Assembly (NCBI GenBank): GCA_963742315.1
Contig: CAVULE010000003.1
Span: 496,001-560,000 of the forward strand
Direction of reading: 5' to 3'
Length of the DNA: 64,000 bases
Source of the DNA: AV69 sp963742315
Lineage (GTDB): Bacteria; Verrucomicrobiota; Verrucomicrobiia; Chthoniobacterales; UBA10450
Below are positions 58,118 to 64,000 of this stretch, one piece after another. Below the pieces are notes generated by a model. That model was not told the origin of the DNA and did not search any database. It saw only the letters and a program-made list of their open reading frames with translations. Every line of letters begins with the position of its first letter. The first letter of the stretch is position 1. The translations under genes and the position numbers were made by a program.

Positions 58118-58179
58118 GCCGCCCCGGCGCTTGGCAAAGGCGGACACTCAGCGATCGCATTCAATCTTTTCCAAAAGAG

Positions 58180-61100
58180 TTAACGTAGGATGCGAAAATC
58201 CGCGGGCAGGGTAACTTTGGCAGCAGGTCCATCGTGGTCGATTTGCCCACCCATACTGCCGCCGCCGGGAAAATTGCCGGTGTCGTCGTTAACCGCGACC
58301 TTCTCCGGTGGTGGCGAGATGGTCGATTGTCCTTTAGCTTTGAGGGCGTCGTTTAGCGCGGGCAAATCTTTTGCGACCAGCCCGGCAAACTCTTTCGAAG
58401 CATCGGCGAGTTCGCGTTTCAAAGCCTCGAAGTAGGCGAGCTGATAGTCGCCCGGTTTGCCTTCGTAGCTCAGGAGCGCGCCATAAAGCTGATCGGTGTG
58501 CTCGCGCAAGCGCTCTTCGCCCGTGATCGCGCCACCTTCTTTCGTGGCTACGATTTCTTTGCGAACAGCGTCCACTTTGCCGTCGAAATCGTTCACGCTC
58601 TTTTTCAATGGATCGGACTCCGGCAAGGCACCGCTCGTTTTTGCCAGGGCGTCGCGCAGAAACAATATACGATCCATTAACGCGCTCTCATCTTCGAACA
58701 ACGCTCGAACCTTCATTGCGGCATCGAACTGCGCTTTACGGTCGGCCTCGCTAAATTTTGCCCGCCGATCGAGTCCAATCGTAAGCTTTGTTTCGGTCGC
58801 TTTCCCATTTTTCGTTAGGCGCACAGTGTAAACACCAGGCACAAGACGGGGGCCGCGGATACCATTGAAAGCAACTTGCGCTGCCGGTGGAACGCGGGGC
58901 GGTTTCGCCCGCATGCTCCAGGTGACTCGATTCAAGCCTGGTCGTTTGCTGGCCGGCAGTTCGTCAACTACCTGCCCGGAAGAATCGAGCACTTCCAGCT
59001 TCAGTTTACCAAAGAGATGTCGTGCCTTCTGGTAGTAAGTAATGACCGCGGCGTCTGGCGGATTATCGCCAATAAATACGGCATCGCCGTTGGCCCACCC
59101 ACCATTGCCTTCTATGCGCTGCTGTACCGGGCGGGCCGAAACAAAGGCTGCCTCCTGCGAAAGAAGCTCAGGGGTGAGCGCGCGCCACGGCGTGATATCA
59201 TCGACAATCCAGATCCCGCGTCCATGGGTGGCCAGGACAAGATCATTTTCGCGCGGCTGAATTGCCAGATCGCGCACTGCCACCGCCGGGAAACGGCCGC
59301 CTTTGAATTGCGCCCATGCCTTCCCACCGTCAATCGAGACATAAAGACCAAACTCGGTCCCGAGAAAAAGCAGGTTCGGTTTCACGACATCTTCCTTGAT
59401 AACGTGGGCGTAACCTCGAACACCCTTCGTATCCTGCGTCGTCACGAGTGGCACCCAGGTTTTCCCGTAGTCACTCGTGCGAAAGACGTACGGTGCCATG
59501 TCGCCAAAGGTATGACGATCGAACGCGGCGTAGGCCGTGCCTGCATCGTAGTTACTAGCCTGCACCCAGCTCACCCATGAGTTCGGCGGAAGGCCGGGAA
59601 CGTTACCGACCACATTGTTCCAGCTCTTAGCTCCATCGCGAGTCAGTTGCAGGTTGCCATCGTCGGTCCCCACCCAGATCACATTCTTGTCCTTGGGCGA
59701 TTCGCTGATGGAATAAATGGTGGTATGCATCTCCGCGGCGGAGTTGTCGACGGTGATCCCGCCCGACTGTTCCTGTTTTTGCTTCTCCGGATCATTCGTC
59801 GTCAGATCAGGCGAAATGCGTTCCCAGGTCTGGCCATGATCGCGTGAGCGAAAGAGAAATTGCGCGCCGATATAGATCGTCCCTTTCTCGTTAGGCGAAA
59901 GGGCCATCGGGGTATTCCAATTCCAGCGCAGTTTTTCCTTGTAGTTCGGCTTGGGCTGAATGTCGCGCGCTTCGAGCGTATGCCTATTTACCCGCCCGAT
60001 ATAACCACCCTGATATTCGGCATAAATGTAATCGGGATCGCTCGGGTCCTGAAAAGTAAAGAAACCATCCCCATTGAAAACGTTTTCCCATCGTGAATTC
60101 GTGATGCCACCGGGATACTGCGAATCCCCCACCCAGCAACTGTTGTCCTGCAAACCGCCATAGACGTGATAGGGATCCTGGTCATCAATGCTGACGTGGT
60201 AGAACTGGGAGACGGGAAGGTTTCCCCCTTTCCACCATTTGCTTCCGCTGTTGTAGGAATACCACATCCCGCCGTCATCCCCGGAAAAGACCGTTTGCGG
60301 ATTGGTTGGATCGATCCAGACGCAATGAACGTCCCCGTGCATCCCACCAAAGCCACCAACCGTGGCGAAGCTTTTCCCCGCATCCTCACTAACGATCATC
60401 GCGCCGTCGGTCTTAAAAAGGCGGTCCGGATTTTTCGGATCGACTATTAAATTGGCGAAGTAAAACGGTCGCCAAACCATCCACTGACTCTTATCGCGCT
60501 TGTCCCAGGTGCTGCCGCCATCATCGGAGACGAAAAGCGCGCTATCGGTTGATTCAACAACAGCGTAAACCCGCTTCGAATTCGATGGTGCGATCGCGAC
60601 CGCGATACGGCCATAAGGTTTTTTTGGAAAACCCTTGCTGTTTTCGGGCGTAATCTCGTTCCAGGTATTGCCGCCATCGTTCGAACGGAACAATCCGCTC
60701 CCCGACGGCGCGTTCGGACCATCGCCCCCGGAACGGAAAGTCCAGCCTTTACGCTGAAAATCCCATAGAGCGGCGAACATTACACTCGGATCCTTAGGAT
60801 CAATTACGACGGTGGAACATCCGGTCGAAGAATTGCTGCCTTTGAGGGCGAGCTCCCAATTTTTGCCGCCGTCGGTGGTGCGATACAGCCCGCGATCAGC
60901 CGAGTCGCTCCAGAGCGCGCCGGGCACACTGGCGAAAACAGTGTCGCTGTTTTTCGGGCTAACGACAATTTCGGCGATCCGCTCCGACTTCGGCAATCCG
61001 GCATTGGTCCACGTCTCACCGCCATCACTTGATTTATAGATGCCGTCGCCAATCGACACGCTGTTGCGGGTCCATGATTCACCGGTACCGACCCAAATAT

Positions 61101-61416
61101 TCTTGGAATTTTTTGGATCGATCGCGATGGCGCCGATCGATTGGACTGGCTGTTCGTCGAAGACGGGGCGGAAACGAGTGCCGCCGTCATCCGACTTCCA
61201 AATTCCACCGCTGGCCGCGCCGACGAAAAGAGTAATTTTGCCTGACGGCTCTTTCACGCCGGCGATGGCGGAAATGCGGCCGCTCATCGCGGCTGACCCG
61301 ATATTGCGCGCACCCAGTCCGGATATTGTCGCGGAATTGTAAGGCGCTTCGTTCGCAGCCAAAGCTGACGCGCTAACGAGAATTAGGCAAATCAAAGCAG
61401 GGATGATGGAACGCAT
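58180..61416 (-). CDS. Secreted BNR/sortilin-like beta-propeller protein
   Basis: 1078 residues with a signal peptide (1-20). Many BNR/Asp-box motifs (SDDGGTRF; SSDGGETW; TTDGGKNW; SNDGGNTW) form the double propeller of the sortilin/VPS10 and glycosyl hydrolase-like family. A C-terminal part (from about 760) has a beta-domain and charged helices. Proteins of this type are often called BNR glycosyl hydrolases but no catalytic residues can be named. It is 5 bp after the LolA-like gene. Confidence 0.85.
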   Translation of the reverse strand: MRSIIPALICLILVSASALAANEAPYNSATISGLGARNIGSAAMSGRISAIAGVKEPSGKITLFVGAASGGIWKSDDGGTRFRPVFDEQPVQSIGAIAIDPKNSKNIWVGTGESWTRNSVSIGDGIYKSSDGGETWTNAGLPKSERIAEIVVSPKNSDTVFASVPGALWSDSADRGLYRTTDGGKNWELALKGSNSSTGCSTVVIDPKDPSVMFAALWDFQRKGWTFRSGGDGPNAPSGSGLFRSNDGGNTWNEITPENSKGFPKKPYGRIAVAIAPSNSKRVYAVVESTDSALFVSDDGGSTWDKRDKSQWMVWRPFYFANLIVDPKNPDRLFKTDGAMIVSEDAGKSFATVGGFGGMHGDVHCVWIDPTNPQTVFSGDDGGMWYSYNSGSKWWKGGNLPVSQFYHVSIDDQDPYHVYGGLQDNSCWVGDSQYPGGITNSRWENVFNGDGFFTFQDPSDPDYIYAEYQGGYIGRVNRHTLEARDIQPKPNYKEKLRWNWNTPMALSPNEKGTIYIGAQFLFRSRDHGQTWERISPDLTTNDPEKQKQEQSGGITVDNSAAEMHTTIYSISESPKDKNVIWVGTDDGNLQLTRDGAKSWNNVVGNVPGLPPNSWVSWVQASNYDAGTAYAAFDRHTFGDMAPYVFRTSDYGKTWVPLVTTQDTKGVRGYAHVIKEDVVKPNLLFLGTEFGLYVSIDGGKAWAQFKGGRFPAVAVRDLAIQPRENDLVLATHGRGIWIVDDITPWRALTPELLSQEAAFVSARPVQQRIEGNGGWANGDAVFIGDNPPDAAVITYYQKARHLFGKLKLEVLDSSGQVVDELPASKRPGLNRVTWSMRAKPPRVPPAAQVAFNGIRGPRLVPGVYTVRLTKNGKATETKLTIGLDRRAKFSEADRKAQFDAAMKVRALFEDESALMDRILFLRDALAKTSGALPESDPLKKSVNDFDGKVDAVRKEIVATKEGGAITGEERLREHTDQLYGALLSYEGKPGDYQLAYFEALKRELADASKEFAGLVAKDLPALNDALKAKGQSTISPPPEKVAVNDDTGNFPGGGSMGGQIDHDGPAAKVTLPADFRILR

Positions 61417-61421
61417 ATATA

Positions 61422-62171
61422 CTATTTCGTGGTTGGAAATTTGAAGGACGCGTCATCAACCGAAATGTTAGGTTCGGCTTTGTCGATGACGATCTTTTGT
61501 TTGTCCGGATCGCCTTTGCGGCCGGACTCGATGGAAAACGGAAGAAAGACGCCGGCGATTTTTTCATAGTCACCCACATCGGTCTCTACTTCGACCTGTG
61601 CGCCCTGCTCCACCCGTTGCGTAGTTTTGCGGATTTCCAGGAAAGCGTCAGGATCGAGATAAACAAAAGTTACGTCGCCATTCTTCCGAACCACTTTGAG
61701 CTTGTGCGCCGAAGTCCCGTCGACGTCTTCCCTGCCAAGATACTCAACCGTGCTCCCCTTTGCCTTCCACTCAACTAGGGGCCCGTCGATTTCAGCCTCT
61801 TCGATTAGCGACTTTGTATCGTCGGCCGACATTTTTTCCGGATCCTTGCGGCCTTGGAACGGGTAAACTTTCCACCCTTGTTCGCCGTCGTAGGCCTGGA
61901 TGGCGGTCATGCCCTGCAAAGTGGCTTCGGACCGCACATCCCCAGGGCGCTTTTTGGTCTCGACATAGGCGAGTTGGAACTGCCCTTCGTTTACCAGCAT
62001 CTTGCCGGTGAAACGAACCGATTGCAGAGCGCGCAGGGCGTCAGCGCCACCCTTGGCGGCCACATTTTTTGCGACTAACTCGTCAACGGTCAGTTGCGGT
62101 TTATCCTGAGCGCAGACCGCGGTAACAGCCAATGCGCTGGCGATGGAAACAATGGTGAGTCGAGAGTACAT
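61422..62171 (-). CDS. LolA-like periplasmic protein
   Basis: 249 residues with a signal peptide (1-21, cut after VCA) and a fold of the LolA/outer-membrane lipoprotein-sorting type: VRFTGKMLVNEGQFQ, GYDGEQGW-like AYDGEQGWKVYPF, and EVETDVGDYEKIAGVFLPF. Probable carrier of a lipoprotein or lipid. It is followed at 5 bp by the propeller gene, so the pair is one operon. Confidence 0.8.
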   Translation of the reverse strand: MYSRLTIVSIASALAVTAVCAQDKPQLTVDELVAKNVAAKGGADALRALQSVRFTGKMLVNEGQFQLAYVETKKRPGDVRSEATLQGMTAIQAYDGEQGWKVYPFQGRKDPEKMSADDTKSLIEEAEIDGPLVEWKAKGSTVEYLGREDVDGTSAHKLKVVRKNGDVTFVYLDPDAFLEIRKTTQRVEQGAQVEVETDVGDYEKIAGVFLPFSIESGRKGDPDKQKIVIDKAEPNISVDDASFKFPTTK

Positions 62172-62361
62172 AAATTCAGCGAGTGAACGACAGTGTTCAC
62201 CGCAGCCTTATGCAACGAACGTGCCAAAGGCAAGCTTTAGTCGCAAGCAACTCTGGTTTTGCAGCTTAGCGGTCACCGCTCAGCCTGATGCCTCGCAATT
62301 GTGTCCCGCGATCGGGATTTTCGCGACCCGGATTCGGGATCAAGAGACGATGAATTGGCGT

Positions 62362-62474
62362 GTCATCCCGAGCGCAAGCGAGGGACCTCACGAAGGATCG
62401 TAGATCACACAAGGTAGTGTTGGTAATCATCAAACTCTCGCGAGGTCCCTCACCGTCTGTGCGGTTCGGGATGG
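62362..62474. repeat. Intergenic palindromic repeat, family B, third locus
   Basis: gtcatcccgagcgcaagcga and its approximate reverse complement (gcgaggtccctcaccgtctg... cgggatgg) face each other across about 50 bp, the same layout as at 29688. It lies in the 416-bp gap between divergent genes. Nothing else was seen in the gap. Confidence 0.65.
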
Positions 62475-62587
62475 CACGCGCCATGTTAGATATCGGTACG
62501 GGCATATCCATTTGATTTCGCAAGCCTCCGGGAGCAGCAAAAATTATTGAATCTGTCTCGCGTTCGACGCGCATCTCATTGGAAATC

Positions 62588-64000
62588 ATGATCCAGGATT
62601 TTCGGTTCGCCTGCCGGCAGTTAATGAAAGCGCCCGGCTTTGCCATTGCTGCTGTTTTCGTGCTCGCCCTCGGCATTGGCGCAAACACCGCGGTGTTCAG
62701 TCTGGTGAACACAATGTTGTTTGCGCCGCCGGGTTACGTGCGACCCAATGAGCTCGTCCAGGTCTTCTCGCAGGACAAAAAGAATCCAAAAAGTTTTCGC
62801 GCCTTCTCTTATCCAACCTTAACCGACATTCGCGCGCAGAATCCGGTTTTCTCCGGGGTGGCGGCGCACACTGTAGCGATGGTCGGGGTAGGCGAAAAAG
62901 GAAACACACGTCGCGCCTTTGCCGATATTGTATCGGCGGATTATTTCGCTGTCCTCGGAGTCGCGCCCTCGCAGGGGCGCGTTTTTTTACCGGAAGAAGA
63001 AACGCCCGGACGCGACGCACCGGTGGCGATGGTCAGCTATTCTTACTGGACGAGACATAATCGTGCGCCCTCCACTCTCGGTTCTCAAATTCAAATCAAC
63101 GGGCGTTCCTTCACTGTGATCGGAATTTTGCCGCAGACTTTTACCGGCACGATGACGGTGTTTTCCCCGGAAGTTTGGGTGCCGCTCAGCGCCTACGAAT
63201 CGATCGCGAACAATTTTGCTACCGAAAAAAACAAACCGCTGGCCAGTCGGGAGGGTGAGCACTTGATGTTAATCGCGCGTTTGAAACCCGGGATGAGCGC
63301 GATCGCAGCGGAACCGGCGCTAAAAACATTGGCCACAAATTTGGAGCAAACGTTTCCGGTCGAACAAAAAGATCAGACGTTTACGACACGGCCGGTCTCG
63401 CGCTTTTCTATCAGCGACGACCCACCCGATGATAGTGATGTGGCAGCAATTGCACCGTTGCTGATGGGAATGGCGGCCATCGTTCTGTTGGTCGCGTGTC
63501 TCAATCTCGCCAATATGTTACTCGCGCGGGGAACGGCGCGTCGGAAAGAAATCGCACTCCGCCTCGCGCTGGGCGGAAGCCGATGGCGAATCGTGCGCCA
63601 GTTGCTAACGGAAGGATTGCTGCTCGCTTTGCTTGGAGGAGTCGGCGGATTGATGCTGGGCATTTGGTGCTCTGGACTGCTCGCACGCTCGCTCAGCGTC
63701 CTGATGCCGTTCGACGTCGTCTGGAACGGCGGACCAAGCTTGCCCGTTCTTGCGGTGACATTCGGTTTCTGCCTGATCGGCACAATCTGCTTCGCGCTTG
63801 GCCCGGCCCTGAAACTTTCGCGAAGTTCCGTCATCGGAGATTTGAAAGAACAGGCCGGCGAAGATGTAGTCCGGCGTCGCTGGCGTTTTTTGCCGCGCAA
63901 TCCGCTTGTGGTTGCGCAAATCGCGTTTTCGCTGGCGCTGCTAACAGCCGCGGCGCTCTTCATTCGCGGCGCGAATAAGGCAGCAAAGTTCGAAACCGGT
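62588..64000 (+). CDS. MacB/FtsX-type ABC permease (runs off the window)
   Basis: 471 codons are open to the last base, so the gene is cut. The start MIQDFRFACRQLMKAPGFAI and GIGANTAVFSLVN are typical of large permeases of the ADOP/MacB type. A periplasmic domain (about 50-270) is followed by the FtsX unit (ACLNLANMLLARGTARRKEI; ALGGSRWRIVRQLLTEGLLL). Such permeases move substrates or act mechanically with an ATPase partner. Partner not visible. Confidence 0.85.
   Translation, partial: MIQDFRFACRQLMKAPGFAIAAVFVLALGIGANTAVFSLVNTMLFAPPGYVRPNELVQVFSQDKKNPKSFRAFSYPTLTDIRAQNPVFSGVAAHTVAMVGVGEKGNTRRAFADIVSADYFAVLGVAPSQGRVFLPEEETPGRDAPVAMVSYSYWTRHNRAPSTLGSQIQINGRSFTVIGILPQTFTGTMTVFSPEVWVPLSAYESIANNFATEKNKPLASREGEHLMLIARLKPGMSAIAAEPALKTLATNLEQTFPVEQKDQTFTTRPVSRFSISDDPPDDSDVAAIAPLLMGMAAIVLLVACLNLANMLLARGTARRKEIALRLALGGSRWRIVRQLLTEGLLLALLGGVGGLMLGIWCSGLLARSLSVLMPFDVVWNGGPSLPVLAVTFGFCLIGTICFALGPALKLSRSSVIGDLKEQAGEDVVRRRWRFLPRNPLVVAQIAFSLALLTAAALFIRGANKAAKFETG

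Noticed and set aside
57941..58147. A 68-codon minus-strand frame with ANETLYQLSYTPK
   Set aside because: It is the reverse of tRNA-Ala, a common false call.

Overview
The window looks like a chromosome segment of a GC-rich, Gram-negative (diderm) bacterium. It encodes LpxD, a LolA-like periplasmic protein and many exported proteins. The gene content (expanded TolB-like/TPR/cyclase paralogs, a peptidase S74 tail-fibre-like protein, BNR/sortilin-like secreted protein, class I aldolase, GlgC, and palindromic intergenic repeats) is most like soil Verrucomicrobiota. No rRNA or marker gene is present to prove the lineage, so this is an inference.

Region 1 (1-22,691) is one strand-uniform array of twelve paralogs (the first cut by the window edge) plus two decayed remnants. 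Each protein carries a TolB/FlgO-like domain (COG5616 type), then TPR repeats, then a short conserved C-terminal cap (DPxWDxLRxDPRFxxL). They differ in what sits before the TolB-like domain: most have a three-helix membrane module beginning FFAELKRRNVYKVA, while three have a class III nucleotide cyclase domain followed by one membrane helix. Nearly every junction is a 4-bp start/stop overlap (ATGA, GTGA or TTGA), so the array reads as one translationally coupled unit. One member is frameshifted, and the remnants show gain and loss of members. In both architectures the predicted topology places the TolB-TPR part outside the cytoplasmic membrane.

Region 2 (22,692-41,408) is mostly housekeeping and small-operon content: an S74 beta-roll surface protein, polyphosphate kinase 2, thioredoxin 2, a zinc alcohol dehydrogenase, GlmS, GlgC, a coiled-coil membrane protein with a small lipoprotein, a tiny basic protein next to a NYN nuclease, a lone receiver, LpxD, class I aldolase, an exported His/Met/Cys-rich protein, an EamA transporter, a DUF4242-cyclase fusion, OsmC and a BBE-type flavoprotein. 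Intergenic gaps carry at least three families of palindromic repeats.

Region 3 (41,562-54,187) is the most unusual outside the array. A tight minus-strand operon holds a ketosynthase-fold protein that has lost both catalytic histidines and two sensor histidine kinases. It diverges from a receiver-kinase hybrid across a gap with two tandem DnaA-box-like sites. Next come an orphan LanB-type glutamylation domain protein with no visible precursor peptide, a ParA ATPase without ParB, a GNAT, and a UdgX-type uracil-DNA glycosylase.

Region 4 (54,251-64,000) is rich in secreted proteins and decay: an NlpC/P60 peptidase, a galactose-oxidase-like kelch protein whose FN3 domain is separated by a one-base frameshift beside a simple repeat, a remnant of a ScyD/ScyE-like gene, a duplicated fragment flanking that locus, tRNA-Ala(CGC), a BNR/sortilin-like protein, a LolA-like protein, and the start of a MacB/FtsX-type permease that runs off the window.
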